33,711 nucleotides of DNA, from positions 5,257 through 38,967 of the forward strand of contig WELA01006423.1 of assembly GCA_009602735.1 (NCBI GenBank), in the 5' to 3' direction. The notes below the pieces were generated by a model that worked only from the letters and a program-made list of their open reading frames with translations, was not told the origin of the DNA and ran no database searches. The translations under genes and the position numbers were made by a program. Positions 21,413-33,055 of the stretch are shown in pieces. Every line of letters begins with the position of its first letter. Position 1 is the stretch's first letter. The DNA comes from Mesotaenium endlicherianum (Eukaryota; Streptophyta; Zygnematophyceae; Zygnematales; Mesotaeniaceae).

Positions 21413-23185
21413 ATGGGTTCTTTCACTTCAATTAGATGGTGTCTTCTTTTGTTCTGCTCATTGTACTGCATAAGTGGCGTTGAAGTAGGTGCTGCTTCAG
21501 CCGGGGTGACATTAGAGGAGAGCTCGTCATCGGTGACGATCAGCAATGGAATCGTCTCACTTACTCTCCTAAAACCCAGTGGAAAAATCTCAAAGCTCAG
21601 CTACGGACCTCTGAGTCAGGTGTTTGCGGAGCTTCCCAGAGGCGGAAATAGTTTCACCAGCGAGTCGTTGCCCTCTGATGAAAGCTCAAGACCAGGCTCC
21701 ACCCTGATTGATTCGGAATACCAGAATGCCGTTCAGCCAGACTCTGACTCAGACATCGACAGCCTCAGCTTCACCAGCACGTCCCTCCAAGGAACAGGAG
21801 GAACAGTAGGCCCACCTGGTGGCGCTCCATCTGACAGAGGCTATTACGACTCCCATTGGCTGAAGCCTGACGGGACCGGGGTGTACGATACGCTCGAATG
21901 CACCTCCTATAAGGTAATCACACATACAGCACTTCTCGATTCCACCAAACCCACATCCATGCGCTCACACCCCCAGCTCTTTGCATGCAACTTCGTGGGA
22001 GCTTCGGACTCGGCCTGGTAGGAACTCTGAACCGCCATAGTCATCAGGGTCAGTCACCCTGAGGTCAACAAATTATGCATGATGGGGGCTATCTGGCCTG
22101 GCAGGCTGCATGCATGCGCCCCTCCTTCGCATCGTCCCACCCTCCAACTGAGTTCATCAGTGACGGTGTACTGGGGCCAGCTGGACGCCCTCCTTCGATT
22201 ACTACACGAGAATGGCAACAGTATTCGCCTGAAGCTTCAGAGATCAGTGCTGTCGAGGAGCCCTGGATGTCTGAGCTGCCTTCTGGGCTTCCCCTTCTGC
22301 ATGGGCCAGGACCTGCGTAGCTTGCCTCCCCCTCTCTCCAGGCTGGCAGGGGGGTCCTCGCCCCCTAGAAGAGACGGGGGAGACTTCATGACAGCACCAC
22401 CCTGGAACAGACCTATGAGTTAGGCCCGCCGGGAAGGCAAGGAGGGCCCAGCCTGAGCGCGCTGGGGTCTCGTGTGCCGAGTAGTCAGCCACAGCCGATT
22501 GTTCTCGAGTGGACAGCTCAGGCGCCTGATCGGCTCAGCTGCCGGAGCGCGCGCACTTAGGATGTCGAGGGAGGCAAGTGGGCAATTGGACAATGCAACG
22601 GAGGAATGGGCATGGATGTCGGCTATGCTGTTTGAGAGACGTGTGCTCTTGTGTGCGTGTGAGGGCCCGCGCGCTCCCTCGCTCGAATCTGCTTGAGCGA
22701 TGTCGAGCGTGAAACAGTTGACTAAAGAGGGAAGCTCATTGTCATCCCTGAGAGTGCACTAGCCTACAACCTCAGAGAGGCAGCGGCAGCGGCAGCGGCA
22801 GTGGCAGTGGCAAGAGCAGAGTTTGCTGACCTGTCAAGCTCTGCGGTTGCAAGTGACAAGTGGCAGCTCCTGACGGGCCTGAGCTCCTTCCGCCCTCCAC
22901 AATGCACGCTAATTTGGACATGTTGCGCACGCATGCTAAAGCGAGCGCGCGAGGCTAGAGCGTGTAGGTAACTGACAGGTGTCAGACAGGCCAGGGCCAG
23001 GGGCAGCCAAGGATCCACACTCTGGCTGGTTCTCAGCCAGGGCGTGCCACGTGCCACGTGCCACGTGGCAGCTGCCTTTCGGTTTTCCCCAGTCAATCAG
23101 CGTGAACGCGCTCAGCGCCTGCCAGTGCTGGCCATTTGCTACGGGGTTCCCACAAAGTAGGCAAAATGCACGCACGCGCGTGTGC

Positions 23186-23216
<31 letters not shown>

Positions 23217-26200
23217 TGTGCATCCCGCCAGCTGGCGACAGGGACAGGGCTTCTACTGAGGAATCGTTTGCTGCTTTGATCTCCAATTGCTTGTATTCCA
23301 CAGCCCTCATGCACTCCCTGAGATCCACCCATGCATCCATGGGGGCCTACCTGGGGCACTAGTGGATTGCGAAAGGTGGAGGAGAGGGGGCCGCTTGCCT
23401 GGCAACACCTGGCAGCGGTGGTAACCAGCTTGGGGAAAATCTTGTGCTGCCATCGCTAAATTGCAGTCCGGCCATCTGTCTGTTCGTCTGTCCATCCAGC
23501 TGTCATCAGCCCGCCAGCCTGCTCAAGCGCTGGCCTCAACTGGGTTTGTGTTACTCTTTGTCTTCTTATTTGCCGCCGTCATCGTTGTCTGGACTGTCGG
23601 CTTTGTCGGCAAAGGATGTGTAAAGCATTCACATCTCAGACGGGGCCACACGCGCCCCCCTGCCCCCTCCCCTCTCTCTTCCCCTCCCCCCTCTCCCTCC
23701 CTCGGAGCGAGTTGTCCTTTGCTCTGTCAAAAATATCCCCTCTGGGCATCCTCTGGCTGCAGTGTGAAGAAGGCCCCCCTGCAACTGCAACTGCTGCTGC
23801 TGTTAATCTCCACCCCTCTCTTCCTCTCCCTTTCCCTCTCTCTGCCTCGCTCGCTCCCACTTCCTCTTCCTTGCCCTCTCCCTTGCCCTTGTCCTCACCC
23901 TTCCCCCCTCCCTCCCTGCCTCCCCCTCTGCCCCCCTCCCTCTGCAGGTGATAACAAACACGGCGGAGCGCGTGACGGTGGCCTTTGCGCGGCCGTGGGG
24001 GAGCCGCACGTCCACCAGCCTGCCCGCTGACGTGGAGCTGCGCTTCTCCGTGGCGCGCGGCTCCTCCGGCTTCTACAGCTACGCGCTGCTGCGCCACGAC
24101 GCCTCCATGCCCGCCTGCAGCCTCGGCGAGTTCCGCCTCGTCATGAAGCTGCGCTACCAGGTACTACGCGCGCGTGCGTGCGTGCAGGGATGGGTGCATG
24201 TGTGCGTGCGTGCGAGCTCCTCCTGACGTCGGCTCTTGTGCAGCTACCAGCACTGCTTGTGAGGTGCAACAAATGCTTTTTTTGGGGGGGGGGGGCGGGG
24301 GCATGCTTTTGGGGAAGGGGGCATGCTTGTGGGGGGCACTGCTCTGTGATATGATTGAGGAGATTCAGATGCGCAAGTGAACGTGTGTACATCCTCGTTT
24401 GTGCGTGCGCTTGTGTGTGTGTGTGTGTGTGTGCATGTACGCATGCGTACACGTGCCCATTCATGTATGTCCGTGCCATGTGCATGTTTGTGTGCGTGCA
24501 TGCATGCGTGCTCATACACGTGTGTCCGTGCTCGTGCTTGTGCACGTGCACCCGTACACATTTGTACGTGTGCGCGTGGTGTGTGCTGCGTGCAGTCCTT
24601 CGACTACGCCGTGGTGGGCAACGACAGGCAGCGCGTGATGCCCGAGTACTCCGACCGCTCCGAGTCGCGCAGCGCGCCCACGCCCATCGCCGAGGCTCGC
24701 ATTCTGACCAAGCCCCACAATCCGGACTTCCAAGTAAGTCCCAGTCCCCGGCCCTGGCCCCGGCCCTGACCCCATCCCCACCCACACCCCTACCCTTACC
24801 CCCACCACCCGCCACTCGCCACCCGCCACCCGCCTTTCATATGGCCTTGGCCCTTCAGCGACCGCAGCTTGCACTTGCCTTGCGGAGTTCGTGCCCCTTG
24901 CGTCTCTAGGTTTGGAAGTCCTATTCCCTTCTGGTCCCTGCTTCCCCGGCGTGTGAGCGGGTGTTCCGGCACTGCGTGGCCTCCTGGCGCGCTTCTTGAG
25001 ATTCTACCGGGTGGTGCTTATGAGAGCATCACGTGGAGGGTGTTGTCTATCTTTCTCTCTCCCCTGCGATCCTGACCCATGGGAGCCTCTCTCCAGGCGG
25101 AGAGGCATCGTGATGTATCGGCTGGGAGGCTGTTTTTTGGAAGACGTCTCACCACCACCGCACCAGAGCCCTCATGTGTGACCTTGCGTGAGCAGCTGAG
25201 TGCAGAAGCACGCACGTTCCTTCCAGCGCCTTCTTTGCTCCTCCGGCCACTGCTGGTTGGCCGGCTGGCCAGCCGGCTGGCGGGCTGACTGGCTGGTGAT
25301 GGCTCGCTGCCTGTGCAGCTTGTAGTATTAGTTTGTAATCACGATGACGACAATGATGACGACAATGACGACGATGATGATGACAATGGCGACATCGTCG
25401 GTGGTGATGATGATGATGATAATGATGATGATGAGATGATGCAGGACGAGGTGGACGACAAGTACCACTACCTGGCAGACATGAGCGACCAGCTCGTGTA
25501 CGGGTGGGTGTCCAACGAGACCACGCGCGTGGGCATCTGGGCCGTCAACCCCTCCAAGCACGAGTACGCGCCAGGTGGCGTCACCAAGCAGGACCTCACT
25601 GTGCAGGTGAGCCCCACCTCCCCCCATACTCATTCCTCCCCCCCTCTCCCTGGCGCAAAACATAGTTCCTCTTCTCCTCCTCCCACACTCCCCCCTCTGC
25701 TCCCCCTTTTCTCTTTCCACTCTCTCCTCCTCCGTCCTCCCTCTTCCCCCACCCGAGGTTCACCTTCTCAATTGCGTCAAGGACTGCCATGCATGACCAG
25801 TTGGGAAGCAGCCTGTCTTGCACAGGGCGCTTCTTGGCTCTGCTTCAAAAGACAGAGGCTAGCTAGGACTGTGGGGAATGGAGGAAGAGGCAGGGGAAAA
25901 AGCGCCCGCGGGAAGGGGGGGGAGGGGGGGGGTGTGGTTGACTTTGAAAAGAGAGGTTTCTGGACAAGCCCAGTTGTTGCCAGCAGGCTCCCAGTGCAAC
26001 GCAAGCGATCCGATGAGTGACGGGGCCGGCGTCCCAGCTCTGCACAAGTGCTTCTGCCTCGGCTCTCCTCTCTGCGGTTAACGGGGGACCACATGGGCTC
26101 GGGTAGTGGGGATCAGGAACGCGGCGGGGGGGGGGAGGAAAGAGGGCAGGGGAGGAAGGTTGGAGGACAATATCTCTTGGCAATTTCAGGAGACGAAGAT

Positions 26201-26910
26201 GCAGGGGACCGTGATGCAGAGACGGCGCAGCTGCGTCAAGGAGAGGCGCGAGCTGGTCCACAGAGTGGAGAAGAAAGCCAAGTGGGGGCACGAGCTCGTC
26301 CGCAGCGACGATGCGCTCCCGCGTTCCTGCCACCTGTCCCCGCATGCCATAGCAGCACCAAACCGCGATGACTCTGTGCCCCTCCACGATGTAAAGTCAG
26401 CCCCCGTGTCCTCGAACTCTTGGAGCTTTCCCTCTTGCTGCACGGACCCCTGGGCATGCAGCCCTCGGACAGGTGAGCAGAGCTGAGCGGCGCCACGTGG
26501 TGCCCCCCTCCAGCACCTTTCCGCAGCACACCTTCCCCCTCTTTCCTGCCTGCTCCTGGCTCACGCGGCAACGCCTCCTCTGACAGTCGCTGGGGCAAAA
26601 ACCAAAACCGGAAACATGCCACCTGTCTCGAATCTCCGCGATGCAGACGGGGCCGTACCTGCTCAACTACCTGCACTCGTCGCACATCGGCACGCCCGAC
26701 GTGACCCTGGAGAAAGGTCAGGAGTGGAGCAAAACATACGGCCCCTTCTTCTACTACCTCAACCAGGCCGACGACCCCAGCTACGACCTGTGGGGCGATG
26801 CGAAGCAGCAGGCAGCCAGCGAGCAGCAGAGCTGGCCGTACAGCTGGGCCTCTTCTGAGGCCAGCGACAACGACTACCCCGCCGCATGTAAGCTGGGCTC
26901 TTTCTCTCTC

Positions 26911-26971
<61 letters not shown>

Positions 26972-27375
26972 CTAACATTCTCCAGACCCCCCCGCCAACA
27001 AATACACATGCGCACGTACGTATGGGGCATTTGGTGTTCTGCTCAGGGCGCATAAGCAGAGGCTGCCTTTGCGTTGGAAGCGCCCGTCAACTGCAAAGCT
27101 ATCAGCAAGGGGGACCAGAGAACACTGCTGGGTTAGCTGGTCCAGGGCTCAATATTACCAGCGCTGCAGGAGGGGCAGGAGAGTGCTCCGCTAAGCAGGA
27201 CATGGAACAGCATGGCGTGGTGTTGGTGGAAAGGATGGAAAGAGGTAGCATGCTGCGCAGTCGCCACCTCTGAAAGGGAAGTCCTGCCCAGTCCTGGCAG
27301 ATACAAACTCTCACATTGTTACTTATATGTGCATGTTTGTGCGTGCGTGCGTGTGTGTGTGTATGTGCATGTGCT

Positions 27376-27410
<35 letters not shown>

Positions 27411-28414
27411 ATGTGTGTCTCCGCGTGTGTGCGTGCTCGTGTGTGTCGCTTCGTGTGGGTGCAGCCTCGCGAGGATCCGTGCAGGGGCAGCTGGTCATCC
27501 AGGACCCCTACCTGGACGTGTCAGCGGTAGACCTCTCCAAGGCCTGGGTGGGCCTGGCCGCCCTCGGCCGCGCGGGCTCCTGGGCCGAGGAGGTGCACGC
27601 CTACCAGTTCTGGATTAGCCCCGACGGCTCGGGCGCCTTCTCCATCGAGCACGTGCGACCGGGCTCGTACAACCTCTACGCCTTTGTGCCAGGTGTCCTC
27701 GGGGACTACCGGTTCGGCGGCGCGGTGTCGGTGGCGCCTGGCGGCGGCGCCACAAGTCTAGGCCAGCTGTACTTCCAGCCCCCGCGGTTGGGCCCCACCC
27801 TGTGGGAGATTGGCGTTCCCGACAGGTCGGCGCAGGAGTTCTACGTCCCGGTGATGAACCCCAAGAGCCCCTACCCTTACACGCCCTCGAGCGCGCACAG
27901 GTTCCGGAACTATGCCGCGTGGCTGAGCTACCGCGACCTCTACCCCTCGTCCGACCTCCTGTACGAGGTGGGGACGTCGGACTATGCCACCGACTGGTTC
28001 TACGCGCAGCCCAACCGCCTGGGCGAGGATGGCAACCAGAAGGATCAGAAGTCGACGACGTGGACGGTGGTGTTCCCGCTGTACACGACCCCCGCCGCCA
28101 CCGAGACGTACAAGCTGAGGTTTGCGTTGGCGGGCGAGAACTACGCAGCCATCCAGGTGCGCGTCAACAGCAAGACCATGAAGCCGCTCCTCGACACGGT
28201 GTTGTGCAACTGCAAGGTTGGGTTTGCAGACAACGGCATGGCGCGGGCTGCGGCCCACGGGCAGTACAACAAGTTCGAGGTCTCCATCAGTGGGGCTCTG
28301 CTAGTCCGGGGAAAAAACTCCCTCTATCTCACTCAGAGGCGCACTCAGGGCTCGTATATATACGTGATGTATGACTACCTACGGCTAGAAGGACCCCCCA
28401 CCTTGACGCAGTGA
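21413..28414 (+). CDS. Rhamnogalacturonan endolyase (polysaccharide lyase family 4), secreted
   Basis: Cleaves the rhamnogalacturonan-I backbone of pectin by beta-elimination in the cell wall. The six exons are 21413-21913, 23948-24160, 24596-24733, 25445-25606, 26647-26887 and 27465-28414; phases 0, 0, 0, 0, 1 match and the total is 734 aa. Residues 1 to about 28 form a signal peptide (WCLLLFCSLYCISG core). The N-terminal beta-sandwich catalytic domain (about 30-410) shows DRQRVMPE, DDKYHYLADMSD, GGVTKQDLT, GPFFYYLN, LWGDAK and WPYSW. A fibronectin-III-like domain starts near 422 (SVQGQLVIQD), and a jelly-roll carbohydrate-binding-like domain near 527 (GPTLWEIGVPDR). Late motifs are GTSDYATDWF, TTWTVVF, and YVMYDYLRLEGP at the end. 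The order matches plant RG lyases. A Ser/Asp-rich insertion (about 65-145) sits where plant proteins have a short link before the RGYWD motif, here RGYYD. The catalytic Lys and His were not mapped. Confidence 0.95.
21914..23947 (+). other. RG-lyase intron 1 (2034 bp)
   Basis: The longest intron in the window. It contains a GGCAGC hexamer repeat at about 22782-22812, a CG/TG alternating tract at 23171-23220, and a long C/T-rich stretch before the acceptor (23650-23945). Open frames inside it have no protein-like motif. Confidence 0.75.
24161..24595 (+). other. RG-lyase intron 2, TG/CATG-rich
   Basis: A 435-bp intron with a short G run at 24285-24301. A TG/CATG-rich segment from about 24390 runs up to the CAG acceptor. 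Confidence 0.8.
24734..25444 (+). other. RG-lyase intron 3 with GGCTGGC and GATGAC repeats
   Basis: It carries a GGCTGGCCAGCC-type repeat at about 25250-25300 and a GATGATGAC-type tract at about 25340-25440. The latter translates to poly-Asp but lies upstream of the acceptor; I therefore exclude it from the protein. Confidence 0.7.
25607..26646 (+). other. RG-lyase intron 4 (1040 bp)
   Basis: The intron joins ...DLTVQ to TGPYLL with phase 0 on both sides. That removes the open frames around 26106-26486 from the coding sequence. It is C/T-rich after the donor and G-rich around 25910-25935 and 26125-26155. Confidence 0.75.
26888..27464 (+). repeat. RG-lyase intron 5 with (CT)n(TA)n and (TG)n tracts
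   Basis: A (CT)n run of about 45 bp is followed by (TA)n at about 26905-26972. A (TG)n-rich block at about 27340-27440 precedes the GCAG acceptor at 27461-27464. Confidence 0.85.
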
Positions 28415-30011
28415 CTCGTGGGTACTTTATGTACATTACTGCGTGTGTGATATTTCTGCTAGTTTTGTTGTGTAGCGCTTGGGGCTGCGCATTGCCTATG
28501 ATGCATACATTTTCCTATCGAGTTATTTATCTGTTTCATCTTATTTTATTGAGGACAAGATACCAAAAACTGGGTCAGGGTTGGCCGGTTACATAATTTA
28601 CAAAATATTCATGTTAAGTAGGATGCACCCCTAGTAACTTTGAGGTTGTTGAGTGATATTTATGCATGTGTTTTATGTGGTGCAATACCGTGATATAAAG
28701 GTGGTGCGCTACGTATAGTATATTCATGTAAGATCGACAATAGCTTGTGAAAATGAGCTAGCTTGAAGAGCATACATTGACATGCCTTATTTCATGCTTG
28801 GACACATATAATTTGCCATGGCTTTTGCAAAAATTATGTTCATGCTCTTATAGTGGTGAGCTTGCGCACATATGTGTTGGATCTTTTTCAGCAGTGACTA
28901 GCTCTTGTACTTGATTGCCAGCATGGTCCTACCTTTGTATCAAGATCGATCGTGAGGACCAAATAATGTCGTCTTCTCGTGACATCGTTCACCACCTTTA
29001 ATACAAGCTCACGCTTGCTCACTATTACTTGTTGACTTATTGTTAAACCAAATGAACTAAAGGTTGTCAAAGTACGCCGGATATCTGAAATCTTGCCCTT
29101 CCTCCATATTAAGGCCTATGAGAAAATATTTTTCAGAAGAATCTTTTGCCGACTATGTGCAAACCTTGGATGACATGTGAAACATTTGTGACATGTTAAG
29201 ATCGTTTGTACTATTGCATTCGTAAGCACATTTTTGTTTCTCAAAATTGTCATGTATTATCAAAGTTGCATCTCATTTGCGCGTGTGTAGATGGTACTTG
29301 GAAACATCCACCGGATCAAGCTTGGATGAAGTAAAATTTGCATATGTTTCGCCGCAAAAACTTGGCCTATAATATTGTTACACCAAAAAGTACCAAAGGG
29401 AGAACGATGAAGGCATTTCTGACTTATATGCATATAATACATTGAAATTACATGTACTTAAGAGCGACACAAGGACCACACTATACTAGTTGCATGTTTG
29501 AATTTGCACAAAGTTGAAACCTGAAGTCAATGAGTTATTGATAAAAAGTGCACCCCTTGTGCTAAAGAGGATGATCTCAAGCAAAGTTTTTTCATACAAA
29601 ATTTATGCAAAGTTTAACGGGTTGAAGCGTGAGCACTCGCAATTTTAGGAATAAGTTATGTTCCATCTTGCATGTCCTATTAGAAATAGAGTAAAAGGGT
29701 GCTATGAAGAGGCTAAAACTTACATAGATTTTCTTAATCAAATTGCAGGGTTTACATTTAGCATGCAATTAAAACTCCGGTTGTTTCCCCTTTCATCTGG
29801 GCTAGTTAAGCATGTTTGACGCGTTGAAAAGTTGGACATGAAAGCGAACTCTTAATTTAATCGCACTTGTATCTCGATTAGCGACGCCGAGGTAATGCTG
29901 TTCTTTGGTTCTTGAAGTTTGTGAGCAAGACGTTCAAGGCTATACTGACTTCGGTGAAGTTTAAGCGGGTGATGCTCTCGACTCTTCTCGAGTCAATTTA
30001 GGAAAGGGCTG
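28415..30011. other. AT-rich intergenic region, no gene recognised
   Basis: This is downstream of the RG-lyase stop. The sequence is clearly AT-richer than the gene-bearing part. No ORF longer than about 60 codons, no splice-supported coding sequence and no tandem repeat are seen. Confidence 0.55.
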
Positions 30012-30020
30012 GGGAACTTG
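30012..30020 (+). repeat. 9-bp target-site duplication of element A (left copy)
   Basis: GGGAACTTG is found directly before the left terminal inverted repeat. It is repeated exactly at 31707-31715, directly after the right one. Confidence 0.85.
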
Positions 30021-30266
30021 GGGCAAATTACAAAACTACCCCTCCAAAGTTTGTAAATTACAAAATCTACCCTCACTTTTAAACGAATTACAAAACTACC
30101 CCTCGCGCGTGTAAATGGCGTCCACGTAGGCCTCGCGCGAGTAAATGACGTGCCACACCAAGTCACACGCGAACCTACCTGACACACCGATTCTCTCTTT
30201 CTTTTCCAAAATGTTCCACCACCACTTTTCTAACTGACTCACCTTTACAAACCAAACTGCCCCAGC
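30021..30266. repeat. Left terminal inverted repeat of element A with subterminal direct repeats
   Basis: Three related units of about 20 bp (ATTACAAAACTACCCCTC type) begin at about 30025, 30055 and 30085, an exact 30-bp spacing. Two further units of the CGCGxGxGTAAATGxCGT type follow at about 30103-30150. Such arrays can be transposase-binding sites. Confidence 0.75.
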
Positions 30267-30870
30267 GTCTTGCAGTTTCGTCTGAGCTCAGCCGCGTCTG
30301 GTTTATTGAGCTTGACCTGCCCGCTCTCGACTCGCTTAAGAATTCTGCATGTAATTGAGCTAGTTCGATCGCTGTGAGTTGACTTAATTGCTCCGCTAGC
30401 AGTACCGGTATGATTGAGCTGCTCACAGCTGCTCGCCACCCGATGGGAGCTCGCTAGGGCCTCCCTTGACTCCCCTCCCCTCTCTCGACCATTGTTCGCA
30501 AATTTGCGAACATACTAGCATCTCTATTTTGTACTTTCGTGATGCGCTAACAATCGTTGTTGAATGCCTGACATATGGCGTCGTGCCTAGCTATGCATAC
30601 TAATTTATCGCCTTTCTTTGTCTATATACGCGCCTAAGTGTAGAAGCTTACGTCCTGCCGCAAAGGTATTTAAAAATACATGTGGACCAAACTTAGGCGT
30701 CGTTTGGCACTTTGTTTCGTGAAGGTGGGTCAGTTAGAAAATTGGTTGTGGAAACGAAAGAGAGAAATGGTGTGTCAGATACGGTCGCGTGCGAATTCGG
30801 GTGGCACGTCATTTACTCGCGTAAGGCCTACGTGGACGCCATTTACACGCGCGAGGGGTAGTTTTGTAAT

Positions 30871-31631
30871 GGGATAAATACTTTTTAACCATCGATTTGC
30901 GCCGTTATACCAACTTCACCATCGGTTTGTGCAAACTGGACAGAAATATACAGATTCTGCCAATTTGGACAAAAATGCCACTTTTACGTCCTGAACCTGT
31001 TTTGCTGCTTTCTCACTGTATACTTTGTACTACGAGTGTCGTCGAGCACTTTCCGTTATGTAACGTATAATTCGTACAAAATATCTTCACACGAATGTCT
31101 TCTGCCAGTCCTTTCTAATGAAAAAAGTAAATTGAACATGTGGCCAATTTCAGTGACCATATACGAGCAGCATATATATTTTTTTCAAAATTCTACTATT
31201 TTTCCCACTCCTTACCATAAACCCTAAAGCTTGGATCCTATAGCATTACCTTCACAGCTAGGCTCAAAGGTTTTTCAGCCCTCCCCTCAAGTCCTTCAAC
31301 TTTCGGATTCTATTTCAAATTGTAATACCCCTTCAAAACATTTGTCTAAAAAGCCAACTCTCTCCTCGGAAACAAAATCCTACATTGAGAGCAACGACTT
31401 CACATCCTCTTTAATTCATTCGTGTCAAGCCTAACTTACACGAGTTTAGCGACAGGACCTAACTATAAGAAAAGCATGTGTTCTCATTGCTACATATTCT
31501 GAGGCGTTCGGGACGAAATAGTGGTATTTTTGTCCAAATTGGCAGAATCTGTATATTTCTGTCCAGTTTGCACAAACCGATGGTGAAGTTGGTATAGCGG
31601 TGCAAATCGATGGTAAAAAAGTACTTATCCC
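30871..31631. mobile_element. Element B: second Mutator-type element nested in the right TIR of A
   Basis: 761 bp, starting GGGATAAATAC and ending GTACTTATCCC. The TIRs are 30871-30996 and 31506-31631, about 126 bp with high identity. A 9-bp duplication TTTTGTAAT lies on both sides (30862-30870 and 31632-31640). Removing B with one duplication copy restores a right TIR of A that pairs with the left one. No transposase is encoded; the internal region is AT-rich. Confidence 0.88.
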
Positions 31632-31715
31632 TTTTGTAATTAGTTTGAAAGTGAGGGTAGATTTTGTAATTAACAAACTTTGGAGGGGTAGTTTTGTAAT
31701 TTGCCCGGGAACTTG

Positions 31716-32046
31716 TACTTAATTGTTGCCAAACCAGAGTCAAAAACCAAACGAAACTACACCAAACAAAAATTGAGCAAGAATCAAGCTGACGCGGAAG
31801 GTCAATGGGCGGGAATAAGCCACAGGTTCGGCAAGGGTTCGGAGCAGTTCGGAGACTAATGAACGTGATACATTTGGATCAATTCGGATACACTTACAGA
31901 AGTGATTAGGCCGAGGCAACTCCGCACGACGCTAATTACTGCAGCTCACTGCGGCAGAAGACCGTCTGCTGTGGGCGAAAGTAGGCAAAAGTTACTGCTT
32001 AAAACTAGGCAATTTGTCGGCCAAAGTAAATACCAACCGAAGCCCG
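31716..32046. other. Intergenic sequence right of the transposons
   Basis: No gene, repeat or RNA is recognised here. A short repeated GGTTCGG / GTTCGGAG motif occurs at about 31828-31860. Confidence 0.4.
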
Positions 32047-32331
32047 TCAATGACTCCGTAGTCCGGGCACTACTGTAAACAACTTTCTTGTAAGACTCGT
32101 AGAAGACAGAAAGAGTGACATCACCCATGGACAGCCTTGCCTTACGTTGAACTCGTCATCATAACCGGTAACAACGGATCGGGTGAACGATAGTGACATA
32201 TCTAGCACATGCAATATAGTCCTTAATCTCCACTCTGTGTCGCAGACCTGAGCCCGACTCTCATTTCTCCTAACGTTCGTTTGCTCCAACTCTGGGCTCT
32301 GGTACACTGGTGCAGTTGGTGATGTCTTCAA
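32047..32331 (-). pseudogene. Possible relic of a LINE-type reverse transcriptase
   Basis: The minus-strand frame reads DEFNVRQGCP followed by a SLF segment. This recalls the VRQGCxxSPxLF motif of non-LTR retrotransposon reverse transcriptases. The catalytic YADD box is not seen, the frame closes soon after, and the match is short. If real it is a decayed fragment; chance resemblance remains quite possible. Confidence 0.3.
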
Positions 32332-33055
32332 TGTGCTACCTTGTGCTACCTATTCCGTTTGTGCCCTTGAAAGTTTGTTTCCTTCCAAGAGGCTCCGGTC
32401 CTTGAGACGTTGTATCAGACACGCTATACATTGTCGACAAAATGAAAGTCTCATGTTGGCGCGCGTTCCTCACCGCAGCGGAGTATTTCTCAGTCCTGAA
32501 AGCTGGACAGCTGACCGCTTAAAGTTCTAGGACTTCAATATCCTGTACCTACATGGTCGCTTCTGGCATGCCGCGGAAGTCCTACATGTGCCATTAGTGT
32601 CTGGAAGGAACTTTGACGAGGTGCGCTCGACATGAGCATATCAGAAGACCTGAGCAGGAAGGCAGAGAGGAGCAAAAGTTTGCCTGTCGTGACTCCTGTA
32701 TCCTGTTGTGTAGTGGTGGCTGTGAAGCCTAACGTGAGAGGACAGGAGACTGTAGACTTTTGCTTCTCTGATCTCCTCCTTGAAGGTTACAGGTTAATTG
32801 TCCTCCATGTCCTGCAGAGTCTTCCCCCTCTTCCACCTCTACCAGGTAACTAGGCATCATTTGGCCGCCGTACGTGGGCTGGTCTATTGCGTGAGACCTC
32901 TGGTCTGCACTGCAAGCGGGATCGAAGTCTTTCCGTTGTTAGTTCAGGGAATGGGAGCTGGGTGCTTGGAGGTATAAGGGCAGTGCAATAATGAAGTGAA
33001 GAGTATGTGACATGCAGTCAGGGTCGGCTTGTGGTGTGCATGGCATGACACGCAG
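32332..33055. other. Unassigned region
   Basis: Short open frames occur (for example 32632-32853 plus) but none has a recognisable motif or clear splice partners. I see no RNA gene or tandem repeat. Confidence 0.4.

Larger units (their letters stand above)
30021..31706. mobile_element. Element A: Mutator-type non-autonomous transposon with long TIRs
   Basis: Starts GGGCAAATTAC and ends GTAATTTGCCC. The left TIR (30021 to about 30266) matches the reverse complement of about 30697-30870 plus 31641-31706; the right TIR is split by element B. Once B and one copy of its target duplication are removed, A is about 916 bp with TIRs of about 240 bp. The 9-bp target duplication and long TIRs are hallmarks of Mutator-like elements. 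No transposase ORF is present, so it would depend on another element. Confidence 0.85.

Noticed and set aside
25313..25444. Poly-Asp segment as an N-terminal extension of RG-lyase exon 4
   Set aside because: A good AG acceptor at 25443-25444 joins in phase with the preceding exon and gives a family-like DDKY junction; the GATGAC repeat is upstream of it.
26106..26486. Open frame between RG-lyase exons 4 and 5, considered as an extra exon
   Set aside because: Direct joining of 25606 to 26647 gives a phase-0 junction that matches plant RG lyases; the frame has no family resemblance.
27758..28258. 166-codon minus-strand frame opposite RG-lyase exon 6
   Set aside because: Arg/Val-rich shadow of a strongly supported coding exon.
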